A stretch of DNA of 64,000 bases from an uncultured Bacteroidota bacterium (GTDB lineage Bacteria; Bacteroidota; Bacteroidia; Chitinophagales; Chitinophagaceae), in contig CAMLGR010000001.1 in NCBI GenBank assembly GCA_946479615.1, positions 1 to 64,000 on the forward strand. Direction: 5' to 3'. The first letter of the stretch is position 1; every line of letters begins with the position of its first letter. Below the pieces are notes generated by a model. It worked only from the letters and a program-made list of their open reading frames with translations. It was not told where the DNA came from and did not search any database. The translations under genes were made by a program, and so were the position numbers. Positions 53,399-62,990 of the stretch are shown here, one piece after another.

Positions 53399-55225
53399 TT
53401 ACCAGCCCGGGTTTTGATCAAGTGCGCTGTTCAAACTTTTTTCTGCTGCGGGCAGCGGGAACAGTAAATGTTTCGTGGTCACGTTCCTGAACCAGGCGAT
53501 ATAATATTGTCCCGGCACCTGCACCGTCATCTGGTTGGCGACCGTTTGCATCGCCGGTACAAAAATGCCCCAGCGGACCAAGTCATTTTTTCTTAATGCT
53601 TCGAAAGAAAGTTCCCTGGAACGTTCATCCTGGATCATTAACCGGAAATCATCTTTGGAACCGGTTTGTGCAGGTGTTAATTCAGCATCTGATTTACTGA
53701 AGATGGTAGCTGTAGCTACAGCGCCTGTGCCACCTCCGCCTGTAAAGGTGATCGTGGGTGCTGTTGTATAACCGCTGCCGATCTTTTTACCGAGTACGGA
53801 ATCACCAGGGAAAACAAGACCGGTAACTTTGCCGCCCGCTATTGTTGCAGTTGCTACGGCACCTGATCCGCCGCCGCCTGTAAATGTTACGGTTGGTGCG
53901 GTTGTATAACCCGAACCACCATCAGTGATCGTAACATCTTTTACTCCTGTAGCCCATGCTCTTCTTCTGACAAGATTTACTGCATCGATAGCTGCCTGTG
54001 TTGGTCCGCTTACTTCATTCTCCGCTTCTGCATACATCAGCAATACATCGGAAAAACGAAGCAGTGGAAAATTCATCGAACTAAGACTTGCATTTTTTGG
54101 TGTGGCCGTTTCATATTCACGCCTGTATTTTGCCATGAATAATCCGTAGATCCCTGCGGGTGTTGCCGGCGCCGCGATAAATGTCCGCGCACCAACGGCT
54201 CCTGTTGAATTATAGGTGAATAAAGGATTCACCCATTCCCTTCTCAGGTCACCGGGTGTAAATAATTGATAGTATTTGGCAGTCGGTTTTATGAATCCGT
54301 TGCCCTGCCCTGTTGCTACATTCAAACAATATTGCCCGGCGAGCCATGCAAACCTGGCTGTTTCTGCATAGGTGTCAGCACCTGTTCCGCGGAACTCTAC
54401 TTCCCAGATACTTTCTTTGATATCATATTTATCCTGTGCATAGTTGATAAAGACCTGCTGGTAATCGGTGTTCAATGCATGATTGGCGGTATTATCATCT
54501 ATTACTTTCTTAGCCCAGTCTCTTGCTTCCGCATATTTGGAAACATCATTAACCGGTTGACCGGCCATCGATAAACAAACACGGGCCAGTATACCACGCA
54601 CCGCAGATTTATTGACCCTGCCACCAAAGCCGATGGTTTTAATATCTGTCACCAATGCTTCCGCTTCGGTCATATCTTTCAATATCTGTTCATACACCGC
54701 TTTTGCCGTGGACCTGGGAATATTTGTTTGAGTAGCAGGAACCGGTGCCAGTATCAAAGGAACACCGCCCCAGTTTTCTACCAGTAAAAAATAAAAATAA
54801 CTTCTGAGGAACAGGGCTTCTCCTTTTACTTTCCCCCTGATATCCGCACTCAAGGCCGTATTGTTATCTACGTTGGCCAGTAAAATATTGGCACGTGCAA
54901 TACCCCTGTAAAGCGCCGTCCAGAATGCCAGCACTTCTGCATCGGCAGATGTATAATTATATTGGCAGGGACCGGTACTGGGATTGGTGGCTGCATAATA
55001 TCCTTCATCACCTTCGTTGCCATACCTGTATGACATACGCTCTGCATAAAGGTCCTGTGCTCCGAGGACATCATATACGCCATTCAATGCCAGGTTCAAT
55101 TGAGCTTCTGTTGTATAATAATTACCGGGAGAAACCGTATCTGTTGTTTTCGTGTCGAGAAATTTTTTACACGAACCCAGTGTAAGTAAAAGAATCGCTG
55201 CAGTTATTAAAGATATATGTCTCAT
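53399..55225 (-). CDS. SusD/RagB-family lipoprotein with an inserted repeat domain
   Basis: A 608-residue glycan-binding lipoprotein (lipobox LGSC, Cys about 19). The typical SusD features are present: LLMYAEAENEVSG, IDAVNLVRRRAW, DERSRELSFEALRKNDLVRWG and a LLFPLPAAEKSLN...NPGW end. Between NLVRRRAW (about 420) and DERSREL there is an insertion of about 90 residues with two copies, 46 residues apart, of SGYTTAPTxTFTGGGGxGA followed by VATATI. In the first SusD of this window the same segment is only about 20 residues long. It forms the transporter with the SusC just upstream. Confidence 0.95.
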   Translation of the reverse strand: MRHISLITAAILLLTLGSCKKFLDTKTTDTVSPGNYYTTEAQLNLALNGVYDVLGAQDLYAERMSYRYGNEGDEGYYAATNPSTGPCQYNYTSADAEVLAFWTALYRGIARANILLANVDNNTALSADIRGKVKGEALFLRSYFYFLLVENWGGVPLILAPVPATQTNIPRSTAKAVYEQILKDMTEAEALVTDIKTIGFGGRVNKSAVRGILARVCLSMAGQPVNDVSKYAEARDWAKKVIDDNTANHALNTDYQQVFINYAQDKYDIKESIWEVEFRGTGADTYAETARFAWLAGQYCLNVATGQGNGFIKPTAKYYQLFTPGDLRREWVNPLFTYNSTGAVGARTFIAAPATPAGIYGLFMAKYRREYETATPKNASLSSMNFPLLRFSDVLLMYAEAENEVSGPTQAAIDAVNLVRRRAWATGVKDVTITDGGSGYTTAPTVTFTGGGGSGAVATATIAGGKVTGLVFPGDSVLGKKIGSGYTTAPTITFTGGGGTGAVATATIFSKSDAELTPAQTGSKDDFRLMIQDERSRELSFEALRKNDLVRWGIFVPAMQTVANQMTVQVPGQYYIAWFRNVTTKHLLFPLPAAEKSLNSALDQNPGW

Positions 55226-55248
55226 ATCAGCAAATTTTGATAATCGTT

Positions 55249-58200
55249 TTAAAATGTTGCGTTAATACCAAAAGTAATCGAGCGCGCCTGCGGGTAAGCA
55301 GAGAAATCAAGTCCCGGAGTAAGAATACTGTTACGTACAGACACTTCCGGGTCTCTTCCCGAATAATTGGTCCAGGTGATCAGGTTCTGTGCCGTCAGGC
55401 TCACCCTTAACTGTGTCAGGTATAATTTGCGGATGATATTTGCCGGAACATTATATCCCAATGCAAATGTTTTTAACCGGAGATAAGAACCATCTTCTAT
55501 CAATCTTGAAGAGAATGTGGAAAGAGGTCCCTGTCCACCGGCTCTGTACATGGTATTACTTGGGTTGGTGGGTGACCACCTGTTTGCATACGAAGCATAC
55601 TGGTTGAGATCATTCATGCGGTTACCATTTCCTTCAAACATGAAACGGTCAGCATTCAGGATCTGGTTACCGTACGACCATTGGAAGAATACATTCAGAT
55701 CAAATCCTTTATACGTAAAGTTGTTGGAGAAACCACCGGTATGAACAGGCTGGCTTCTGCCGATGATGACCTGGTCGAATGCATTGATCGTTCCATCACC
55801 ATTGATATCTTTGAAGCGCTGATCGCCCGGCAATATAGTAGCTCTTGCTGTTCCATTATCCGGTTCGTCTTTCTTGAGGATATATACACCCGGAGAAGGA
55901 TTATCAAAATCGCTATATTGATATACACCATCAAATGCATATCCATAGAACATACCTGTAGGCTGACCAATCTGTGATACCCACGGGTTATTCGCAATGA
56001 ATGTTCCTGCAAAAAGCGCTTCCTGGTTATCAGCCAGCGCCATGATCTTATTGCTGTTGAAACTGATATTGAAACTGCTTGACCAGGTGAAATCCTTAGT
56101 TCTTACATTATTGGTGGTCAGGCTAAGTTCAAGACCCTGGTTCCTTAATGTACCTACGTTTTTAAATACGGTAGGAAATCCTGAAGAAGGAGGAAGACTT
56201 GCATTCAGCAATAAATTCTTTGTTGTTTTGCGATATACATCCACCGTGAATTCGATCCGGTTGTTGAAAAGCCCGAGATCATAACCCAGATCGATCTGCT
56301 CTGTACTTTCCCATTTCAAAGCTTCATTCGCCAGTGTGCCGGGAATGATACCAGGTGAAGGTGTGGCATTATTGAATGAATAAGAAGCAGAGACCGGTAA
56401 TGTCAGCGTAGCGAGATACGGGAAATCAGTTACACGGTTGTTACCCGTGATACCATAGCTCGCTCTTAATTTCGCATCGGTAACCACTTTGCTGCGTTCC
56501 AGGAATTTCTCCTTGTTCATGCTCCAGGCGAAGGCGCCGGAAGGGAAATAACCCCATTTATGACCTTTTGCAAATTTGGAAGTACCATCACCCCTGAAAG
56601 TCGCAGTGAGGTAATATTTGGATTTGTAGATATAATTCGCGCGGCCGAAGAAAGACACCAGCGTGTTCCTGCTTTCGGAAGCATATCCCTGGTAAGGCAA
56701 TCCTTCATCGAGACCACTGATACCAAGTTGTTCGTTCGGTATATTCTGTGCAGCATAACCGCTGACAGAAGCCCTGGCGCCCTGCTCTGAAAAACCAGCA
56801 AGTACATTCACCGAATGAACTTTATTAAAGAGATTGGAATAGGTCAATGTATTTTCATTCGACCAGGTATTGAGTTCAGTGGTGATCGTGGATCCGTTCA
56901 CTCCCCTTGTATTTCTTGGATTCAACGGGCTGCCATCCTGGGTCAGCGAATTATAGAAATTATCATTTCTTACTTTTCTTATACTTTCTGTACCCGAGAG
57001 GCGCAGCACGAGATGTTTGGCGATCTCATAATTGATATATCCCTGTGCAAGAAGATCACCTGTTCTGTTCTTTGAATATTGATTATTGATCGTAGAGATC
57101 GGGTTAAACCTTGTATCGTTCGCCGTGATCGTTTCCGCATCTACTATCTGATCGGCCAGGTCAACTGTTGGAGATCCTGTTACGGGACGATAAGCCAGCG
57201 TTTGCCATAAAATGTAACTGATCTGGTTGGAAGTACCATTGGCTACTACTGCACCGGATGTGGTGATGCTGCCATAGTTAGCCGTTACACCCATCTTTAA
57301 TTTCTCACTCACTGTCTGATCGAGTGTTATTCTTCCCTGGTAACGACTGTAATCTGTATTGAGCATGATACCGTCCTGGTTATAGGCAGATCCCGATACA
57401 GAATATCTTGTTTGCTGGTTTCCTCCGCGAAGAGCGAAATCACTGATATGCAGTTTTCCTGTACGGAAAATAAGATCCTGCCAGTCGATCGGCTCGACGG
57501 TCTTATAACTATCCAGTGTTCTTCCATTACTATAATACCGGGCGGTAGTGAGCGCAGGCTGTGCCTTCGCTATATTCACTTCTTCCTGGTATTTTACGAA
57601 ATCATAGGAACTCATCATTTTCATTTTCCTGATCAGTTCCTGTACACCATACGAGGAGTTAATAGTAATAACCGGGCGGCCTACTTTTCCTTTCTTTGTT
57701 TCGATCACGACAACACCATTCGCACCACGGGCACCGTAGATCGCTGTGGCAGATGCATCTTTCAAAATGTTGATCGATTCGATATCATTGGGATTGATCG
57801 CGGCACTTGCAGGATTCTCTACCGGGAATCCATCGATAACGTATAATGGTGCGGTACTTTGTGTCAATGAACTCACACCCCTGATAACGATATCCTGGAG
57901 AACACCGGGTTGTCCGTCCGATGATGAAACACGTACACCGGCTACACGGCCGGCAAGTCCTTCGGTGAAAGAAGCGATAGGCGCTTTGGTAAGATCGGCC
58001 ATTTTTACCTGGGCCACCGAACCGGTAAGATCCTGTTTGCGCACCGAACCATAACCAATAACAACTACTTCGCCGAGACCGGTGATCGACCTGGCGATGG
58101 TTGTATTAATAACTGTACTGTTGCCGACAGGTATTTCGATTGTGCGAAAACCTGCGGAAGAAAACACAAGTACATCGGTACTCTTTGCCTGGATACTGTA

Positions 58201-58419
58201 CGCACCCTGGTTGTTGGTTTGGGTGGCAGTCTTTGAGGCTTTTACAGTGACTGTGATCCCACGCAAAAGCGATTGATCTGCGGAATCGGAAACAGTACCT
58301 CTGATTAATCTGGAATCCTGTGCAAATGCACGCCATGGAACGAAAACAGCTAACATAACAAGCAGCAATACGCTATTTCGTGACCGGCAAAAACGTTTAG
58401 TCTTGGTTGTAATGATCAT
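55249..58419 (-). CDS. SusC/RagA-family TonB-linked outer-membrane transporter
   Basis: A 1056-residue outer-membrane importer. Signal peptide with core VLLLVMLAVFVPW and cleavage near AFAQ (about 34); carboxypeptidase-regulatory-like domain (about 38-115, LIRGTVSDSADQSLLRG); plug with VVVIGYGSVRKQDLTGSV and the signature LKDASATAIYGARGANGVVV (about 223-242); then the barrel, ending SITFGINATF. It starts the main minus-strand series of the large locus. The 339-bp region upstream holds palindromes that may be operators. Confidence 0.95.
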   Translation of the reverse strand: MIITTKTKRFCRSRNSVLLLVMLAVFVPWRAFAQDSRLIRGTVSDSADQSLLRGITVTVKASKTATQTNNQGAYSIQAKSTDVLVFSSAGFRTIEIPVGNSTVINTTIARSITGLGEVVVIGYGSVRKQDLTGSVAQVKMADLTKAPIASFTEGLAGRVAGVRVSSSDGQPGVLQDIVIRGVSSLTQSTAPLYVIDGFPVENPASAAINPNDIESINILKDASATAIYGARGANGVVVIETKKGKVGRPVITINSSYGVQELIRKMKMMSSYDFVKYQEEVNIAKAQPALTTARYYSNGRTLDSYKTVEPIDWQDLIFRTGKLHISDFALRGGNQQTRYSVSGSAYNQDGIMLNTDYSRYQGRITLDQTVSEKLKMGVTANYGSITTSGAVVANGTSNQISYILWQTLAYRPVTGSPTVDLADQIVDAETITANDTRFNPISTINNQYSKNRTGDLLAQGYINYEIAKHLVLRLSGTESIRKVRNDNFYNSLTQDGSPLNPRNTRGVNGSTITTELNTWSNENTLTYSNLFNKVHSVNVLAGFSEQGARASVSGYAAQNIPNEQLGISGLDEGLPYQGYASESRNTLVSFFGRANYIYKSKYYLTATFRGDGTSKFAKGHKWGYFPSGAFAWSMNKEKFLERSKVVTDAKLRASYGITGNNRVTDFPYLATLTLPVSASYSFNNATPSPGIIPGTLANEALKWESTEQIDLGYDLGLFNNRIEFTVDVYRKTTKNLLLNASLPPSSGFPTVFKNVGTLRNQGLELSLTTNNVRTKDFTWSSSFNISFNSNKIMALADNQEALFAGTFIANNPWVSQIGQPTGMFYGYAFDGVYQYSDFDNPSPGVYILKKDEPDNGTARATILPGDQRFKDINGDGTINAFDQVIIGRSQPVHTGGFSNNFTYKGFDLNVFFQWSYGNQILNADRFMFEGNGNRMNDLNQYASYANRWSPTNPSNTMYRAGGQGPLSTFSSRLIEDGSYLRLKTFALGYNVPANIIRKLYLTQLRVSLTAQNLITWTNYSGRDPEVSVRNSILTPGLDFSAYPQARSITFGINATF

Positions 58420-58615
58420 AACTTAATTTAAACGAATGACAATTGTAAATACCAGCGAATAAATTAATAGGATAAAAAGGTTCTTTGGTTATCAGACGTC
58501 CATTTCTGATAAGTAATTTCGGGGGATATAATTATTTAAAGGTATCTGCGCTATACTCAACAATCCACTCATATTTTACCTATTAGTGATATTATTTTTT
58601 AGTTACAAATTATCT

Positions 58616-58676
58616 CCTGTAACAGGAATTTTTTCCTCTGTAACAGGGCTGAAAAATTTACCGGAAATATTTCCGG
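58616..58676. promoter_or_regulatory. Candidate operators upstream of the second susC
   Basis: In the 339-bp gap 58420-58758 three palindromes lie close together. CTGTAACAG occurs at 58617-58625 (extended to the perfect CCTGTAACAGG) and again at 58638-58646, exactly 21 bp apart, two helical turns. CCGGAAATATTTCCGG at 58661-58676 is a perfect 16-bp palindrome. A small hairpin GCTGC-N7-GCAGC follows at about 58693-58709. The rest of the gap holds nothing I recognise; only a poor -7-like TACAATTG is seen near 58440. No regulator gene is adjacent. Confidence 0.45.
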
Positions 58677-58758
58677 CAGAAATACAATCATAGCTGCTGA
58701 AAATGCAGCCTGCTGAATCTGCATGGTTGGTTTGATTTAAATCAAGCCGTATATACTG

Positions 58759-60435
58759 TTAATTTTCTTCCTGCTGAATGGGCAGGTCCTGGAATACTAT
58801 ACACCAGTTATATAGAGGATAAGGTTGACCCGTCCGTGTACCATAGCTGGTGTCTTTAAAGGCATAGGTTGATGGTTCGGCATCCGCATCGTGAATGTTG
58901 CCGTAGGGGAATATTCTTGAAACAAAACATTTCCTGCCAATAGTAAAACTGAATCCTGCCGGAGAATTGTCCATCTCTCCCCGCAATATCGTATTGCCGT
59001 TCTTATTTAAATACACTGATCGCACCAGCATTCTTGCTTCACTATTACCTTTTTCACTCCGCGCGACCAGGTAGAATGCTCCCTCCTGTTTCAAGACAAC
59101 AAATTCCTGCATTAAGTTGCCTTTGAATTCAATTTTCAATTCACTGCTATCTTTCCCCCATGTAATACCCGCAACCGGTTCTGCAATATCTTTTACATAA
59201 GAGGTCAATCCATATTTCACGAAGCCGGAAGCATCAACAGGCAAAGGATCTGCCAATGCGATTTTCAGTTGATCCTTTCCTGCGATACTGATCCCGGTGA
59301 TACGATAATTCCTGTTCTTCTCATCATATATTTCGAAACCACCACTCTTTCCCTGGAAGGGAAGAAAACTGCTGTCGATAACAATTGGCGAAACCGGTAC
59401 ATGAAAACTGACCAACAGGTAATTGCCATCCCTGTGATAAACCGCTTTTACCGGGCGTAACGGTTGCCATTGCTGTTTTTCTACGATTACTCTTTTTATT
59501 ACTTTTCCAAATTGCTCTCCCAGCATTCGTTCTCCATCAGCAGAGATATGTATGGATACGCCATGAACGATCTTGCCGCCACTGTTGTAATGACTATTGA
59601 CTGCACTGGGTAACATATAGGTTGCCGATACCATGTGCATATCCTTTTCCTGGTCACATGCCATCAACTGCGCTGTTCCCGAAATAGCACCAATAGTCTG
59701 GTAGGTAAAAAAATGTGGTTTTCTTTTCTGGTGTGTGATATTGAGTATGTCATGCTGGTAATCATTTTTCAGCATGATGAGATCATTTTTATAAATACCT
59801 AGAAATTCATTTCTTGAAAGCAAACTGTCCCAGCGGTTCACATGCAGATCATTTCCGCGTTCTCCCTGCATCCAGGTGATCGCCGCTACTGAATAAGAAA
59901 CTTTCATGGAATCTGCTATGGCCGCAGCTCTTCTTACATCGTCAATAGAGGTGAGATAGTGACCGCCCTTCGACTGTCTTGCGCCCGCACGGATATCTTT
60001 TGCATCATCATGCCGTTTATCCAGTTCACGCAGGTATCGTCCTCCCTGTCCTGCATAACTGAATAAAAAACGTGATTGCTTGTATCTCGTGTTTTGTAAT
60101 GATTGCTGCAAATGATCGCAAAGTCCGTTAGCGATGGTTTCTCCTTCTACTCCACGCGCTATCGCTGTTAAAGGAACCCATTCAAACCTGCTTGCCTCTC
60201 TTAGCGCAGGCTGATCAGGGTAGTAGTTATATGTCCAGGTGGAAGTTCCCATCCTGAACCGGAGGTTGGTGAATGCTGTAACCGAATCAGTGATCACCGG
60301 CAATGATTGCTCACCTCCGCTCAATGATTGTCCCATGTGCACAATATGGTTCACATCGGTTAATAGTTTCCCGGATGAGCAACTGCTAAGAATTACGATA
60401 ACCAGCAATGATATAAATAGATTCCTGTTGATCAC
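58759..60435 (-). CDS. SGNH-hydrolase lipoprotein, sialate O-acetylesterase-like
   Basis: A 558-residue lipoprotein (lipobox LSSC, Cys about 19). SGNH blocks: HMGQSLSGGEQS with the nucleophile Ser (about 33-44), YAGQGGRYLREL, ITWMQGERGNDLH (about 184-196, matching the WxQGE block) and VHGVSIHISADGERMLGEQF (about 290-309) with the catalytic His. The C-terminal third is a beta-rich accessory region. It likely removes acetyl or other acyl groups from the target glycan at the cell surface. It precedes susC by about 340 bp on the same strand. Confidence 0.83.
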   Translation of the reverse strand: MINRNLFISLLVIVILSSCSSGKLLTDVNHIVHMGQSLSGGEQSLPVITDSVTAFTNLRFRMGTSTWTYNYYPDQPALREASRFEWVPLTAIARGVEGETIANGLCDHLQQSLQNTRYKQSRFLFSYAGQGGRYLRELDKRHDDAKDIRAGARQSKGGHYLTSIDDVRRAAAIADSMKVSYSVAAITWMQGERGNDLHVNRWDSLLSRNEFLGIYKNDLIMLKNDYQHDILNITHQKRKPHFFTYQTIGAISGTAQLMACDQEKDMHMVSATYMLPSAVNSHYNSGGKIVHGVSIHISADGERMLGEQFGKVIKRVIVEKQQWQPLRPVKAVYHRDGNYLLVSFHVPVSPIVIDSSFLPFQGKSGGFEIYDEKNRNYRITGISIAGKDQLKIALADPLPVDASGFVKYGLTSYVKDIAEPVAGITWGKDSSELKIEFKGNLMQEFVVLKQEGAFYLVARSEKGNSEARMLVRSVYLNKNGNTILRGEMDNSPAGFSFTIGRKCFVSRIFPYGNIHDADAEPSTYAFKDTSYGTRTGQPYPLYNWCIVFQDLPIQQEEN

Positions 60436-60454
60436 ATTCTTTTTTATAAATCAG

Positions 60455-60519
60455 TCTGCAAAAGCGTCAGGCCGGATGTGTGACTATTGTTTTGGTGCCT
60501 GGCCTGGCGCTTTTGCAGA
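60455..60519 (-). repeat. Strong 19-bp hairpin between hydroxyacid dehydrogenase and SGNH genes
   Basis: TCTGCAAAAGCGTCAGGCC (60455-60473) and GGCCTGGCGCTTTTGCAGA (60501-60519) pair with one wobble. It lies between codirectional genes, with no long T run after it on the minus strand. It may be a processing/stabilising hairpin or weak terminator. Confidence 0.7.
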
Positions 60520-60537
60520 TGAGATCATTTTATATTT

Positions 60538-61563
60538 TTATTCGTCATTCAATTGTGCAACGGATAATTCATTCAGCAAGGGTTCTCCTTTTATTATGCG
60601 ATGTACATTTTGCAAAAAGATATCCCATACCCTGTCAAGAAAACGCGGGCTTGAACTCGATCCCGATATATGTGGTGTAAGAATAACGTTCGCCATGCGC
60701 CAGAGCGGATGATCTTCCGGCATGGGATAATAATAATGCGTATCCAATGCGGCGCCGGCGATCCATTGATCCTGCAAGGCGCGCAGCAATGCCTGTTCTT
60801 TGATCAATGGTCCACGTGCAGGATTTAATAAATAAGCCTGGGAGTTCAGCATTTTCAATTCTGCTTCTCCTACTATGCCTTCCGTACTGCCCGTTTGCGG
60901 AATGGCCATGACCAGGAAATCAAGACCACGGAGAAATGCTTCCTTGTCATCCATTAAAAAAACTTTATCAGGCAACACTCCATCGGGATCTCCTGTTCCG
61001 GGTACGCAATAAATATTTTCACGTTTCCTGATCGGGCTGCGGCTTAACACATGCACTTTCATTCCCATCGCTTTTGCCAACCGCGCCGTTTCGCGGCCAA
61101 TGCCTCCATATCCCCAGATACCAACCACGGAACCATGTATCTCCCATTGAAAACGCGCATCACGATCCCATATCTGCGCTTCCTGGTTACGTATCAAACT
61201 ACGCATATCACGCGCAAGGTTGATCATCATCGCGATGTTCCATTCGCCGATAGGAATATCGAAAACACCCAATGCATTGCTTGCTTTTATATTCCGTTCC
61301 GGCAATCCCTGGCCGATAAGTTGTTTATACCCTGCCGAACTGATCTGGATGAATTTCAGTTTTTCCATCTGGCTATGATTGGACGGAGGCAGCGAACAAA
61401 AAAGAAGATCACAGTCCTTTATCTGTTCCTGTGGCAATTCTCTTACCGTATCACCCGGCTTTGGCAATACTGTCACATGCACACCTTTTATTTTTTTCAA
61501 TTCTTCCAGGGCCGGTTCATACACCGGCATATCTACAAGTATATTCATCATTCCCTTCGGCAT
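60538..61563 (-). CDS. D-2-hydroxyacid dehydrogenase family protein
   Basis: A 341-residue NAD-dependent enzyme reducing 2-keto acids or oxidising D-2-hydroxy acids. Rossmann motif VGIWGYGGIGRETARLA (about 142-158); catalytic Arg in LLNPARGPLI, Glu in MPEDHPLW (about 293-300) and His in ILTPHISGSS (about 306-315). No signal peptide, so cytoplasmic. A terminator hairpin lies upstream, separating it from the enolase-family gene. A role with sugar-acid products is inferred. Alternative starts at internal Met 5 or 6 are possible. Confidence 0.9.
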   Translation of the reverse strand: MPKGMMNILVDMPVYEPALEELKKIKGVHVTVLPKPGDTVRELPQEQIKDCDLLFCSLPPSNHSQMEKLKFIQISSAGYKQLIGQGLPERNIKASNALGVFDIPIGEWNIAMMINLARDMRSLIRNQEAQIWDRDARFQWEIHGSVVGIWGYGGIGRETARLAKAMGMKVHVLSRSPIRKRENIYCVPGTGDPDGVLPDKVFLMDDKEAFLRGLDFLVMAIPQTGSTEGIVGEAELKMLNSQAYLLNPARGPLIKEQALLRALQDQWIAGAALDTHYYYPMPEDHPLWRMANVILTPHISGSSSSPRFLDRVWDIFLQNVHRIIKGEPLLNELSVAQLNDE

Positions 61564-61598
61564 TAGTAAGCGATATAACAGTCAGCAATTTCTTTTTT

Positions 61599-61633
61599 AA
61601 AAAACCTGCTCCGCAGGGATACTTTGGAGCAGG
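61599..61633 (-). terminator. Intrinsic terminator after the enolase-superfamily gene
   Basis: On the minus strand CCTGCTCC and GGAGCAGG form an 8-bp stem with a 13-base loop followed by TTTTTT. It lies 47 bp beyond the stop of the enolase-family gene and ahead of the hydroxyacid dehydrogenase gene, so these are probably separate transcription units. Confidence 0.8.
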
Positions 61634-61679
61634 GCGTAAAACTAACACTTGCCGACTTCAACTATGAAATAAAACACGA

Positions 61680-62942
61680 TCAGGTGGTCAATACTTTTCC
61701 GGGAACAGTATTGTATTCGCCTGTTCCGCGAACAAATGGAAAACGCCTGATCGTATCATCTGTCAATTCTATTCCCAATCCTGGTTTTTCAGGAGGTAAA
61801 ACATATCCATCTTTCATCCGGAGCGTATCGCCTATCAATTCACTATGTAACGGGCCATACGCCTGTGTCATTTCCAGCATGGTTGTATTGGGACAGGCAA
61901 ACCCGCAATGAATATTCTGCATCAATCCTGCACCTGCGCCCCATGAGTGGGTGATCACATTACGATCTCTTTTTGCCAGCAATGAAGCCACTTTCATGAA
62001 TTGATTGAGCCCGCTGACAAAAGATGCATCCGGCTGACCGATATCGAAACTATCCTGCTTGATGAAGATATCCCATTCCACAGCAGCGGTGAGACATTCA
62101 CCACCGGCGATCCCGATCGTTGTATTGCGGCATAATTCGGCATACAGGTCCGGTCTTGTATAATGCAGCGGCTCTTCATAAAAGAACGGATCGAATTTTT
62201 CGAGCGCTTTCACGACTGCAAATGCAGTTTCGTATTCCCAGGTCACAGGACTATTACCCATGTGCCCGTCAAACATCAGCCAGAGTTTATCCTTGTCACC
62301 AAAACGTTCACGCACGAATTCCGCTTTCTTCGATTCAAAATCGGCTGCTTCAGCGGGTTCAAATGGTATTTCGAATTTCTTTCCTCCCCAATAACTACCG
62401 GCGCCTAATTTCACACCCCGGTAACCAAGCGAAAGATAGAAATCGACTTTCTGTGCCAGTTTATCCAGCGGGTAATTACTCGGCCCACCCGAAGCATAAC
62501 AGGCCAGTTTTGCATGACCAGTGAATTTTTTATCTTTCTCCGTTTGCGGAAATTCATTTTTCCAGGCTTCGCCCAATAATTTATATACCGGTACACCTAA
62601 CGCTTTTCCTTTCAGATCCCATAACGCTGCTTCAATTCCTGCGAGTACGATCGCACCCAAACCTACCCGGCACCAGAAATTACCGCAGTGATACATACGC
62701 CTCCATAATTCCGGGATATCATCAACGGTATTGCCAACCAGAATGGGCTTGAAAAATTCAACGATCTCGGGAACACCTTCCGGGAAAAAATATCCGCCAT
62801 AGGTTTCACCTGTTCCTGTTAACCCGCTATCCGTTTCAATACGGATAAATGCAGCGCTTCGCAAGGTCCTTGCTTCACCCAAAAAGGGATCCAGTGTGGC
62901 CGGACCGGTTAATAATATTGTTCTTACGTCTGTAATCTTCAT
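61680..62942 (-). CDS. Mandelate racemase/muconate lactonizing enzyme (enolase superfamily)
   Basis: A 420-residue cytoplasmic enzyme, probably a sugar-acid dehydratase or racemase. The capping domain is at the N-terminus (DSGLTGTGETYGGYF, about 38-52). In the barrel the metal ligands are visible: Asp in LMFDGHMGN (about 221-229), Glu in FFYEEPLHY (about 249-257) and Glu in IAGGECLTA. His in VITHSWGAGAG (about 326-336) is a likely base; at the KxK position only YRGVKLGAG with one Lys is seen. Subgroup and substrate cannot be fixed by eye. It fits downstream use of oxidised or uronic sugars. Confidence 0.88.
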   Translation of the reverse strand: MKITDVRTILLTGPATLDPFLGEARTLRSAAFIRIETDSGLTGTGETYGGYFFPEGVPEIVEFFKPILVGNTVDDIPELWRRMYHCGNFWCRVGLGAIVLAGIEAALWDLKGKALGVPVYKLLGEAWKNEFPQTEKDKKFTGHAKLACYASGGPSNYPLDKLAQKVDFYLSLGYRGVKLGAGSYWGGKKFEIPFEPAEAADFESKKAEFVRERFGDKDKLWLMFDGHMGNSPVTWEYETAFAVVKALEKFDPFFYEEPLHYTRPDLYAELCRNTTIGIAGGECLTAAVEWDIFIKQDSFDIGQPDASFVSGLNQFMKVASLLAKRDRNVITHSWGAGAGLMQNIHCGFACPNTTMLEMTQAYGPLHSELIGDTLRMKDGYVLPPEKPGLGIELTDDTIRRFPFVRGTGEYNTVPGKVLTT

Positions 62943-62990
62943 AATAGTAATAAATTGACTTATTTTTTCTTATAGGGGAATGTATACTGA

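Noticed and set aside
58440..58447. TACAATTG as the -7 box of the second susC
   Set aside because: One mismatch, no -33 partner and only 21 bp from the start codon; too weak to annotate.
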